A stretch of DNA of 28,714 nt from the IMG/VR virus record IMGVR_UViG_3300036857_000183, positions 1-28,714 of that record; one strand, 5' to 3'. A program made the position numbers and the translations under genes. Shown piece by piece: positions 13,346-20,694 of the stretch. The DNA is from a virus. The notes below the pieces were generated by a model. It did no database searches and was not told the origin of the DNA. It saw only the letters and a list, made by a program, of their open reading frames with translations. Position 1 is the stretch's first letter. Each line of letters begins with the position of its first letter.

Positions 13346-14218
13346 TCACACGTCCCTCGGCGGCCACGGCGCCACGGCGCCCGAGGTCCCGGCGGCGTAG
13401 TCGTAGAGCACTTGGTCATAGGTGCCCGCCGCCTTGACCGCCGGATAGGTGCCGTACTTGGTGAGGAGCGTGGCGTAGGTGAGCGGTGGGCGCGGCTTGT
13501 AGACCCTCGGGTCCGGCCGGTCAATCTGGACGGCTTGACAGGAGAAGCGCCGCTCGGGCCGGGTCGCCACCCGGCTCACCCGAGCGATACTCCACCCGGT
13601 CATGATGAGGTACATGTTGCCCGGGCCTTGCTCGGGGAGAGTGCGGAGGAGCACGGGCACTCCGTTGCCGAGAGCGTCCCGAGCCTTGATGCCGGAGTCG
13701 CCATCGAGCGTGACAAAGACGAGCTCGGCGTTGGGCGTCCACGCCAAGTCCGCCGTCACCACCGGGCTCCGCCGCTCAAGGACTCGGTGCAGTCCGAGCG
13801 GTTGCTCATAGGCCATCGGGTCAAGTTTCTCGACGGTCACGGGTTGCGAGTTGAGCGGCCGGGTGAGGTCGGTGAGCCACGGATCGAGGCTCGGCGGAGT
13901 GACGGTGATGGGCACCGCCGAGGCCGAGGCCGCTTGCGAGCCGTCCGCCTTGTAGACGGTGGCCGTGTAGGTCATCGGCACTCCAAAGGGCACCTCAAAG
14001 TCCCGGAGCACCACCGTGGTGGGCGCGGACGCAATCACCATCGCGTAGCCCTGCCGGACGTAGGCCACCGTCCCCGAGGGACCGACGCGGGAGATGTCCA
14101 ACCGCTCGGTCCCGGCGGGGACACCCACGGTGACCTTGACCGCCTGCACCGGCGTCTCGATGGCGAGCGCGATGGTGGGGACCGGAAGCGCGAGAGGTGC
14201 GGGCTCGGCCGCCATCAC
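13346..14218 (-). CDS. Distal-tail-like minor tail protein
   Basis: A 290-residue protein directly after the tape measure, the usual site of the distal tail (Dit) protein. It has beta-rich repeats (VPTIALAIETPVQAVKVTVG, a fibronectin-III-like segment VPFGVPMTYTATVYKADG) and a C-terminal domain ending in YDYAAGTSGAVAPWP. The stop of the tape measure overlaps the GTG start; an ATG follows immediately and may be used instead. The role is inferred from order; no diagnostic motif is seen. Confidence 0.65.
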   Translation of the reverse strand: MMAAEPAPLALPVPTIALAIETPVQAVKVTVGVPAGTERLDISRVGPSGTVAYVRQGYAMVIASAPTTVVLRDFEVPFGVPMTYTATVYKADGSQAASASAVPITVTPPSLDPWLTDLTRPLNSQPVTVEKLDPMAYEQPLGLHRVLERRSPVVTADLAWTPNAELVFVTLDGDSGIKARDALGNGVPVLLRTLPEQGPGNMYLIMTGWSIARVSRVATRPERRFSCQAVQIDRPDPRVYKPRPPLTYATLLTKYGTYPAVKAAGTYDQVLYDYAAGTSGAVAPWPPRDV

Positions 14219-17200
14219 GCGACTCCGTTGCTCGCCGCGAGCAGGACGCGAGCGGTGGCATCCCCGGCTCGGCGCACCTCGGTGCGGACGATGCCCTTGA
14301 GCTCGGTCTCACCGATGAACACCCGCACCTCAAGGTTGGGCTCGGCCGCCGCCTCGGGTTGCATCGCGGTCATGAGTTGCCGGAGGTTGTAGAGCGGCGG
14401 CGGTGCTCCGGCCAGGGCTCCCGTCCCGGAGCTCGCGCCCGCCCGCAGTCCGGCCGCCGGAGCGAGGGCTTGCATCGGTCCCGGCGCCCATGCCGCCGCC
14501 ACCTCGGGGGTCGCGCTCTTGAAGATGCCGGAGACCTTTCCCACCGCTCCGCCAAGCCTGCCGCCAATGCCTTTGATGGCCGCTTTGATGGCGTCCTTGA
14601 TGAGCTTGCCGAGCCCGGCAAGCCCGGCCACGATGGCGTCCCGAATCCACGTTCCCACCTCGGTGAACCACTTGACGATGGTGGCCTTGTTATCCACGAG
14701 GAATTGCCGGGCCTTGTCCATCCATCCCCACACCCCGAGTGCGAGCCCGGCCATGCCGTCCACGATGGCGTCCTTGATCCAGCCGCCCACGCTCGCGCCC
14801 CACGCCTTGACGGTGGCGATGCCTTGAGCGAAACGGTCCCCGATCTTGGCCACGACGGCCCACACCCCGGAGGCAATGCCGGTGGCGGCGTTGACCACCG
14901 CGTCCTTGATCCAGCCGCCGACCTTGGCGCCCCACTCCACGATGGCCGATGCCTTGCGGGCGATGGTCTCGCCTATCCGCTCAAGGACGGCCCATACGGC
15001 CGTGGCCACGCCGGTGAGGGCGTCTACCACTCCGTCCTTGATCGCCTGCCCCACCGCTCGGGCGGCTCCGGTCACCTTGTCCACGGCGCCGGTCAGTACG
15101 CCGAGCACGGCCTTGATGCCGTCCGCGATGGCGCCCTTGATGTCATCCCAATGCTTGACGATTCCCACGAGGATGAGCCCGAACGGGCCGAGGATGATGC
15201 CCGCCACGACGTACTGCCAATTGGCCTTGAAAAAGTCGAGTACCCATTTCGCGCCGTCCACGATGGCGCCAAAAAGCTTGTCGATGATTTCGCGGAAGGT
15301 CTCCGATTTCTTATAAGCGATGACCATGCCGACCGCGATAGCGGCGAGCGCCACGGGCACGAGGAGGAGCGGGGCAAAGCTCGCGTCCAAGAGCCATTGC
15401 ACGGCCGTCCATGCGGCGGTGGCGGCCTTCACCACGGCCGCTCCGGCGGCATACGCCTTCATCCCGATATTGACCGCGACGATTGCCCCGGCCAAAGCGG
15501 TGAAGGCAATTACGAGGGCGCCGGTCGCACCCTGGTGCTTAGTGATGAGCTCGAAAAATCGGAGCATGGCGGCGTTGAGCCGCTTCTGAGCGGGCAGGAG
15601 TTTCGTGCCCATAGCGGCGGCCGTGTCCTCGGTCCGGGCCGCAATGATCCGTTGCTGATTTGCCACCCCGGTGGAGGTGCGAGCGAAATCTCCCTGGGCG
15701 TCGCCGGTGTCCTTGAGGATGATGGAATAGGTGGCCGCCGCTTTCTGCTCGGCGGTGAGTTGCTTGGTAACAGCCGAGCTCGCCTTTTTCGCGGCGGCCT
15801 TCGCCTTGGAGAGTTGCTCTTGGGCGTCCTTGGCGGCGGCGGCCGTCTCCGTGTTTCGCTTCTCGGCCACGTCGAGGCGAGCCTGGGCGGCGGTGAGCCG
15901 GGCGGTGGCGGCGGCGTCATCGCGGCGAGCGGTCTTGAGCCGGGCCTGTACCGCGAGCAGGTTTTGGACGGCCACCCGCACTTGGTCTTGGGCCTTCGCG
16001 TAGGCGGCCTGGGCGGCGGTCACTCGACGGCTCGCCTTGTCCGCTTCATCGTCGGCCTGGGCCGCCGCCTTCTTCGCGGCAACCACGTCGTCCGAGCCCT
16101 CGATCCCCTTGCGCTCGGCGTCGGCCAAGTCGGAGGCAACGTCCCCCCGCTTCTCCTGGGCCTCCTGCAAGGACCGCTCCGCCTCCGCGAGCGAGAGCGC
16201 CGCCTCGCGCTTATCGAGGTCCGTGCTCTCGGAGTCGGCGGTCACCTCCGCGAGCCGTTGCCGGGCTCGCTCCACGCCGATGGAGGCTCGCTCCTCGGAG
16301 AGGGCGGCGTCCCGGGCCGAGTCCTTGAGCGCCTCTAGTTGCTCGGTCGCTCGCTTGCGGGCATCGGTGAGCGCCTCTTGCGAGGCTCGGGCGTTGTCCT
16401 GGGCGGCGCGGAGAGCTTGCTTGGCGGTGCGGAGAGTGTCCGTCGCCTTCTTTTGCCGGTCCTCGGCACTGCTCACTTGATCGGCCGCCACCTTGGCCCG
16501 AGCCTGGGCGACCGAGAGCGCCTCCGAGCTCGCCTTGGCGTTTTTCTGCGCGGCCGTCACCGCGTCGTGGGCGGCGGCCAATTGCCGCTCGGCCGCCTCG
16601 TGCGCTCGCGTCGTGGCGGCGGCGGTGGCCTGGGCGGCGGAGAGGGCGGCCATCGCAGGCTTGACGGAATCGGCGCCCTTGATGAGGCCGAGGTTGAGCG
16701 CCTCTTGCTGGATACGAGCTTGCGAGAGGAATACGCCGAAGCGGCGGAGCGGCTCGGTCTCCCCGGCGAGCCCGGAGCGGATCGCGTCCAACGTCTCCTC
16801 GGGGCTCGCGTTGTTGAAGCTCGCCATATCCGAGCCGAGTTGCACCATCCGCTTGCTCATTTGGGCCGCCTCTTTTCGGGCGAAGCCCATCGGCACGAGC
16901 ATGTTTCCGAAGGTGCCCGCCGCCTCTAGCGCCTGCCGCCGGGACTGCCCCATGGCGGTAGCGGCCGTCTTGGACCACTCCACGAGCTCCTTGCCGTTGC
17001 GGCCGAACACCACGCCGGTTTTGTTCACTTGCTCGGAGAGGTCGGAGGCAGCGTCTATCGCCTTGTGGGCTCCGAGCGCCACGAGCCCGAGCCCGGCGAG
17101 GGCGGGCACGAAAGCCTTTTGGAATCCGGCGCCCACGCTCTTGAGCGGAGCGGCGAATCCGTCCCGGAAGGACTTGCCCGCCTTGTCCCCGGCGGCCTTG

Positions 17201-17334
17201 GAGCGCCCGGCCGCCGACTGGCCCACCTCCTGCATCCCGGAGGTGACATCGGCCCGCACCTTGTCCAAGCCTCGGCGGATGCCGGTGGGATCGAGCGATA
17301 CGTCTACGTAGGCGGTGCCGACGGTCCCGGCTAT
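14215..17334 (-). CDS. Tape measure protein, apparent ATA start
   Basis: About 1039 residues, setting tail length and helping DNA entry. The N-terminus has a canonical tail-tape segment (KAIDAASDLSEQVNKTGVVF, then KTAATAMGQSRRQALEAAG, FNNASPEETLDAIRSGLAGE, LRRFGVFLSQARIQQEALNL). A long Ala-rich coiled coil follows (about 210-500), then membrane-like helices (ALVIAFTALAGAIVAVNIGM and LLLVPVALAAIAVGMVIAYK), four 44-residue repeats and a Gly/Ala-rich end. No ATG, GTG or TTG lies between an in-frame stop and 17268, yet the frame upstream is clearly protein (TAYVDVSLDPTGIRR). The ATA at 17334 overlaps the previous stop (ATAG) and has GGAGGT nine bases before it, so it is the likeliest start; TTG at 17268 is the fallback. 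Confidence 0.88.
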   Translation of the reverse strand: MAGTVGTAYVDVSLDPTGIRRGLDKVRADVTSGMQEVGQSAAGRSKAAGDKAGKSFRDGFAAPLKSVGAGFQKAFVPALAGLGLVALGAHKAIDAASDLSEQVNKTGVVFGRNGKELVEWSKTAATAMGQSRRQALEAAGTFGNMLVPMGFARKEAAQMSKRMVQLGSDMASFNNASPEETLDAIRSGLAGETEPLRRFGVFLSQARIQQEALNLGLIKGADSVKPAMAALSAAQATAAATTRAHEAAERQLAAAHDAVTAAQKNAKASSEALSVAQARAKVAADQVSSAEDRQKKATDTLRTAKQALRAAQDNARASQEALTDARKRATEQLEALKDSARDAALSEERASIGVERARQRLAEVTADSESTDLDKREAALSLAEAERSLQEAQEKRGDVASDLADAERKGIEGSDDVVAAKKAAAQADDEADKASRRVTAAQAAYAKAQDQVRVAVQNLLAVQARLKTARRDDAAATARLTAAQARLDVAEKRNTETAAAAKDAQEQLSKAKAAAKKASSAVTKQLTAEQKAAATYSIILKDTGDAQGDFARTSTGVANQQRIIAARTEDTAAAMGTKLLPAQKRLNAAMLRFFELITKHQGATGALVIAFTALAGAIVAVNIGMKAYAAGAAVVKAATAAWTAVQWLLDASFAPLLLVPVALAAIAVGMVIAYKKSETFREIIDKLFGAIVDGAKWVLDFFKANWQYVVAGIILGPFGLILVGIVKHWDDIKGAIADGIKAVLGVLTGAVDKVTGAARAVGQAIKDGVVDALTGVATAVWAVLERIGETIARKASAIVEWGAKVGGWIKDAVVNAATGIASGVWAVVAKIGDRFAQGIATVKAWGASVGGWIKDAIVDGMAGLALGVWGWMDKARQFLVDNKATIVKWFTEVGTWIRDAIVAGLAGLGKLIKDAIKAAIKGIGGRLGGAVGKVSGIFKSATPEVAAAWAPGPMQALAPAAGLRAGASSGTGALAGAPPPLYNLRQLMTAMQPEAAAEPNLEVRVFIGETELKGIVRTEVRRAGDATARVLLAASNGVA
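14600..15050 (-). repeat. Four 44-residue repeats in the tape measure
   Basis: Units begin IKDGVVDALTG, WIKDAVVNAATG, WIKDAIVDGMAG and WIRDAIVAGLAG and recur about every 132 bases. 44 residues is four 11-residue turns, the normal grain of tape-measure helices, so unit gain or loss would change tail length in steps. Confidence 0.7.
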
Positions 17335-17714
17335 GACCTACTCACCTCCCGAAGCTCGGCGGAGCCTTGCCGAGCGATGGCCGCAAGCCCGGGGAGGCGG
17401 ACAACCGGCACCGGCTCGGGCTCCTGCTCGCGGGCGCCCGGCCGCTCCACCTTGAGCGGCTCGTAGGCCACCCGCCGCTTGCCCGAGTTGGCCTGCACGA
17501 AGGCCCAAAGGTGGGCGTGGACGAGCTCAAGCGTCTGCGCGGCTAGCTCTAGCTCGGGCGGCCATCGTTCGGCCACCGCCGTGAGCACGGCCGCCCATAG
17601 CTCGGGGTCCTCCTCAAGAGCGAGAAGCTCCCGAGGCGGGATGCCCGTTTGTACCGCTACCCGAGCGATTAGCTCACGCCACTCATTGGAGCCCCGGCCG
17701 TTGCTTCCGTGAGT
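17331..17714 (-). CDS. Tail assembly chaperone, frameshifted downstream part
   Basis: This frame has no usable start and lies -1 relative to the gene before it, with long overlap, as in the G-T pair of lambda and most siphoviruses. It is read as an extension of the upstream chaperone: roughly SNEWRELIARVAVQTGIPPR, then an acidic helical domain (ELWAAVLTAVAERWPPELEL, QTLELVHAHLWAFVQAN) and a Pro/Glu-rich end. The left limit is the stop just before the tape measure. The right limit here is only nominal, because the slip site is not fixed; the frame is open back to 17927. Confidence 0.7.
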   Translation of the reverse strand, partial: THGSNGRGSNEWRELIARVAVQTGIPPRELLALEEDPELWAAVLTAVAERWPPELELAAQTLELVHAHLWAFVQANSGKRRVAYEPLKVERPGAREQEPEPVPVVRLPGLAAIARQGSAELREVSRS

Positions 17715-18061
17715 TGCTCCACGGCCGGGTCCCGAGGGCGCCCGTTCTCTTCCACCTCCTCGTCCACTCTCGGAATCTCCCCGAGCGCCATCCGGCGGGC
17801 GTCCTCGTCGCCCTCCATCACACGGCGGGCCAAGGCCACGTCCTCGGGTGCGGCCGAGATGTCCTCCAGCGTGGTGAGCCACACGTCGAGTGGCTCCTCC
17901 ACGCCGAGGGCTCGGTGGACCACCCACGCAATCTCGCGGATGGTCTCCGGCATCATCTTGCCGCCGTACTCATCGGAAAAGGCCACGAGCGTGGCGGGAC
18001 GGGAGGCGTTGACCACCTCGGCTCTCCCGTCTTGGTGAATGACGGCTACCTCAAGCCTCAC
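17669..18061 (-). CDS. Tail assembly chaperone, upstream part
   Basis: A 130-residue protein between tail tube and tape measure. N-terminal beta strands (VAVIHQDGRAEVVNASRPAT) precede helices (PETIREIAWVVHRALGVEEP, then LDVWLTTLEDISAAPEDVAL). This is the abundant G-type chaperone that coats the tape measure during assembly. The GTG start has GGAGGTGA upstream. A -1 shift near its 3' end yields the longer GT form. Confidence 0.75.
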   Translation of the reverse strand: MRLEVAVIHQDGRAEVVNASRPATLVAFSDEYGGKMMPETIREIAWVVHRALGVEEPLDVWLTTLEDISAAPEDVALARRVMEGDEDARRMALGEIPRVDEEVEENGRPRDPAVEQLTEATAGAPMSGVS

Positions 18062-18075
18062 CTATGTCACCTCCC

Positions 18076-18771
18076 CTACGCCGGTACCGGCTCCGCGAGG
18101 GCGCCGAGCTCGGCCTGCTTTTCCGCCACCGTGAGGTTGGTGCCGCTCCACGTGTGGTTGAGGGACTCGGCCAGAGCATCGAGCTCGGCGTGGCTAGAGG
18201 GCATCGAGCCCGCCTCCAGCGATGCCGCCGAGAAGCCCAAGAGGTCCGAGACGATTTGCCACGGGGTGGTGGACGCGAGCACCGAAAACTCAAGCGTCGG
18301 CTTGACGGCATCGGTGCGGATTAGCTGAAAGGCCACGTCCCCCGAGAGCGAGACGCGAGGGAAGCCGAAGCGGAAGGTAGAGCCTCCGTCCTTGCCGTCA
18401 ATGAGCATGGCCCGGACATCGGAAGTCCCGGCCGCCGGTGGGGTGTAGGTGAAGGGAGCCGCCGAGCCCGCGAAGGTTCCGCCTCGGAACGCGAGCAGGA
18501 TGCTCTCCCGGTCCCACTCCAAAAGATCGAAAGCGATGGTCTTGGGCTCGGAGGTCACGAGCACTCGGACCGGCTCCACGGCCTGCCATGCGTTGATGTC
18601 CTCCTGCTCTCGGGAGAAGGTGAATTGCACTCCGTCCTCCGAGATGTAGCCAATGTCCGTCCAGGCGGCGGGCGGCGGTGCAAGGTCCGCCGGGAGCACC
18701 GTTCCCTCGGGCGCCACGTAGACCGAGCCGGTGCCCGCTACCACAACGTGGGTGGGTTCTAGTCCTGCCAC
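18076..18771 (-). CDS. Major tail tube protein
   Basis: A 231-residue beta-rich protein located between tail terminator and tail chaperone, the normal place of the tube subunit. Typical opening for this family: a free beta strand THVVVAGTGSVYVAPEGT and then AWTDIGYISEDGVQFTFSRE. The middle holds the barrel strands (VRVLVTSEPKTIAFDLLEWD, FRFGFPRVSLSGDVAFQL). A C-terminal extension (about 190-231, Ser/Ala/Glu-rich) could project from the tube. The GTG has GGAGGAG with a three-base spacer, a strong site fitting a highly made protein. Confidence 0.8.
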   Translation of the reverse strand: MAGLEPTHVVVAGTGSVYVAPEGTVLPADLAPPPAAWTDIGYISEDGVQFTFSREQEDINAWQAVEPVRVLVTSEPKTIAFDLLEWDRESILLAFRGGTFAGSAAPFTYTPPAAGTSDVRAMLIDGKDGGSTFRFGFPRVSLSGDVAFQLIRTDAVKPTLEFSVLASTTPWQIVSDLLGFSAASLEAGSMPSSHAELDALAESLNHTWSGTNLTVAEKQAELGALAEPVPA

Positions 18772-18780
18772 TTTCTCCTC

Positions 18781-19266
18781 CTATCCAGGGCTATGGATGG
18801 CCTCGGGGAGAGCGGCTCCACGAGCTCCGGGCGCCGGGGCAACCGGCGTCCGCACGGCAACGGCCACGTCAAAGATGTAACGAGGCCGCCATGGGTCAAA
18901 GGTCTCATCCGGCAACCATTGGGATGAGCCGAAACGGACCGAGCCCACGACACCCTCGGGCCGGACTTGGCCCTCAAGCTCGGTGAGCACGGCACGGGCG
19001 GTGGCACTCAAGGTGGCGGCCGTCTTTTTCGGTCCGCCGTAGGCGTCTACTTGGAGTTGGGCGACATCGAGCACGAGCGGTTGAGAAAACGGTGGCTCGC
19101 CTCCCACGCGCTGCAAGAGGAGGAGCGGCTCCGGCCCGGCCTGGGCGGGAAACACGGTGTAAACGCGGTCCCCTACGAGGGCGGCAATCCGGGCGTTGGC
19201 CCGGAGGAAAGCGGACACCAATTGCTCCGCGTCCGGCAGGAGGTCAAGCTCGGGCCGGACGCTCAT
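18781..19266 (-). CDS. Tail terminator-like protein
   Basis: A 161-residue protein. The pattern LVSAFLRANARIAALVGDRV then YTVFP, LQVDAYGG, and a helix TAATLSATARAVLTELEG followed by VGSVRFGSSQWLPDETFDPW and a strand RYIFDVAVAVRTPV matches the gpU/DUF3168-like tail terminators that cap the tube and join it to the head. ATG start overlapping the small membrane gene (ATGA). Confidence 0.7.
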   Translation of the reverse strand: MSVRPELDLLPDAEQLVSAFLRANARIAALVGDRVYTVFPAQAGPEPLLLLQRVGGEPPFSQPLVLDVAQLQVDAYGGPKKTAATLSATARAVLTELEGQVRPEGVVGSVRFGSSQWLPDETFDPWRPRYIFDVAVAVRTPVAPAPGARGAALPEAIHSPG

Positions 19267-19397
19267 CGGCCGCCTCCGTCGTCCGCTTTGCGGCGGAGGT
19301 CGAAGCGGGCTCCAATCCAAAAGCCCACGAGGAGCCCCACGAGGAAAGCCGCCGGAGCCGCCGCCAATGCCGCCCCGAGTGAGTCCGCGAGAATCAC
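19263..19397 (-). CDS. 44-residue membrane protein in the neck cluster
   Basis: Reads MILADSLGAALAAAPAAFLV then GLLVGFWIGARFDLRRKADD and ends GGGR. It is a single span (about residues 9-29) with a strongly basic cytoplasmic tail. The GTG start overlaps the neck gene stop (GTGA) and its stop overlaps the tail terminator (ATGA), so translation is very likely. A membrane protein is unexpected among head-tail joining genes; it might be the holin, an assembly-site anchor, or a late regulator. Confidence 0.6.
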   Translation of the reverse strand: MILADSLGAALAAAPAAFLVGLLVGFWIGARFDLRRKADDGGGR

Positions 19398-19711
19398 TTG
19401 GGCACGTACCTCAGAGAGAGCCGCTCCACGGCTTTCTGGATGGGCCGATAGGGCGGATTGAAGCGGGTGCCGTATTCCAGGAAGTGCCAAAACGGGGAGT
19501 GCACTTCCACGACGGACTTAGGATGGATGCCGTCCTTGGCCTTGGGGTCCATAGTCACCCGAGTGAGCCGCTTGGCCTCTCCGTGGTGCACCGGAATCTC
19601 CTGGGGGACGCCTTGGGCGATGGCCCGAGCGGCCACCGGGAGTTGCGGTTGCGCCGCCCGCTCCACCACGAGCGCCGCCGCCGGGCTCTCGATGTAGGTC
19701 ACGCGGGCCAC
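19394..19711 (-). CDS. Neck/tail-completion protein, HK97 gp10-like
   Basis: A 105-residue protein. The final part SPFWHFLEYGTRFNPPYRPI then QKAVERLS is the usual HK97 gp10 motif (W/HFLEYGT..P..P.), and the beginning has helix VERAAQPQLPVAARAIAQG and strand EIPVHHGEAKRLTRV. It helps join tail to head. The GTG start shares one base with the previous stop (TAGTG). Confidence 0.75.
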   Translation of the reverse strand: MARVTYIESPAAALVVERAAQPQLPVAARAIAQGVPQEIPVHHGEAKRLTRVTMDPKAKDGIHPKSVVEVHSPFWHFLEYGTRFNPPYRPIQKAVERLSLRYVPK

Positions 19712-20043
19712 TACTCGGTGCCCTCCAAGTACGCCTCCACGTGGTGCACCTCTCGCGTCCTCGGATTGCGGGCCTGCCACGCCTCGCCGGTGAGCTCAAG
19801 AGTGCGGCCGTCCTCTAGGCGGACGGCATCCCATCCCGAGGCCGGGGCATCGGCGGGCAGGAACACCCGCCACGTGGTGACTTGCACGTTGTCATTGAGC
19901 TCCTCCCGAGCCCCGATGAGTTGAAGCTCGCACGTGGTGGCCTGCTCGGTCTCCACGTTCACCGGGTCTCCGTACTCGTCCGGGTCTCCCGGCTCGCGGT
20001 GCAGGAGCGTGACCGGCCGGTTCATGAGCATGGCGATGCTCAT
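19711..20043 (-). CDS. Head closure/stopper protein
   Basis: A 110-residue beta-rich protein that follows the head-tail connector, as the head closure (SPP1 gp16-like) protein does. Pattern: LLHREPGDPDEYGDPVNVET, then TTCELQLIGAREEL and VTTWRVFLPADAPASGWDAV, a small barrel typical of such joining proteins. ATG overlaps the connector stop (ATGA); longer frames to 20166 lie inside the connector gene. Confidence 0.7.
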   Translation of the reverse strand: MSIAMLMNRPVTLLHREPGDPDEYGDPVNVETEQATTCELQLIGAREELNDNVQVTTWRVFLPADAPASGWDAVRLEDGRTLELTGEAWQARNPRTREVHHVEAYLEGTE

Positions 20044-20519
20044 GGCACGGGCTCCGGGTCCGGCGGTGCCTCTAGCCGGTCGTAGTCGCGTTGCCACCAA
20101 TCCGGCGGCCACACGTAGGCGGTGCCGAGCGTGGAGAAGTCGAAGGCATCGGTCTCCCCGAGCCACGGCCCGAGGAGCTCCCGCTCGGCGTCGGTCAGAG
20201 CAAAGGCCGAGCCGAGCGAGTCCGGGGTGGCGAGCCTGTACGTGTAGCCGCCGATGGTCTCCGAGACCACCGGCCCGGCACCACCCGCACCGCCCGCCTC
20301 ACCCGCTTGAGCGAGGCGGACGGCAATGGATAGTCCAGCGGCATTGACCGGCGGTGGGAGAGGCTCGGGCACATCATCCGGCCACATAGCCGCCTGGAGC
20401 ACGAGCGTGGCGAGGGAGGCGTAGAGCGTGGCCTCCTCTTCCGTGAGATTCGGAAGGATCGCCTGCAAATCCGCCGGGTCGATGACCGGCGGCGGCAGGG
20501 AGGTGGGAACGACCGCCAC
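20040..20519 (-). CDS. Head-tail connector protein (gp6/gp15-like)
   Basis: A 159-residue protein with an N-terminal helical part (PVIDPADLQAILPNLTEEEA, then TLYASLATLVLQAAMWPDDV), a Gly/Ala hinge and GYTYRLATPDSLGSAFALTD followed by ERELLGPWL. The alpha-helical start and C-terminal helix after capsid genes fit the connector that docks on the portal. The GTG start shares a base with the stop of the acidic gene (TAGTG). A 226-residue frame starting upstream is only an Arg-rich shadow. Confidence 0.7.
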   Translation of the reverse strand: MAVVPTSLPPPVIDPADLQAILPNLTEEEATLYASLATLVLQAAMWPDDVPEPLPPPVNAAGLSIAVRLAQAGEAGGAGGAGPVVSETIGGYTYRLATPDSLGSAFALTDAERELLGPWLGETDAFDFSTLGTAYVWPPDWWQRDYDRLEAPPDPEPVP

Positions 20520-20692
20520 TAGGCGGGCACCTCCTCCTCTCCGTCCTCGTCCTCGTCGTCCTCGTCCTGGGGCTCGCCCTCGTTCTCGAGCTCCTGCTCG
20601 GCAGGGCTCTCCTCGGGCTCGGACTCGGGGCTCTCCGATTCCTCGCTTGGGACCGGCTCTGCGCTTGGGGTTTCGCTCTGCGTCTCGCCCAT
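20519..20692 (-). CDS. 57-residue highly acidic protein after the capsid gene
   Basis: Starts MGETQSETPSAEPVPSEESE and becomes almost pure Glu/Asp/Ser/Pro (later QDEDDEDEDGEEEVPA). The net charge is strongly negative and the chain is surely disordered. It starts two bases after the capsid stop and ends overlapping the connector start. Possible roles are a capsid decoration or head-assembly peptide, or a spacer; none is shown. A TTG upstream would add five residues but lies inside the capsid gene. Confidence 0.6.
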   Translation of the reverse strand: MGETQSETPSAEPVPSEESESPESEPEESPAEQELENEGEPQDEDDEDEDGEEEVPA

Positions 20693-20694
20693 GG

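Noticed and set aside
14197-16338. 713-codon plus-strand frame opposite the tape measure
   Set aside because: Gly/Arg/His-rich shadow of a very GC-rich gene. No domain, no ribosome site, and the opposite strand has a clear tape measure.
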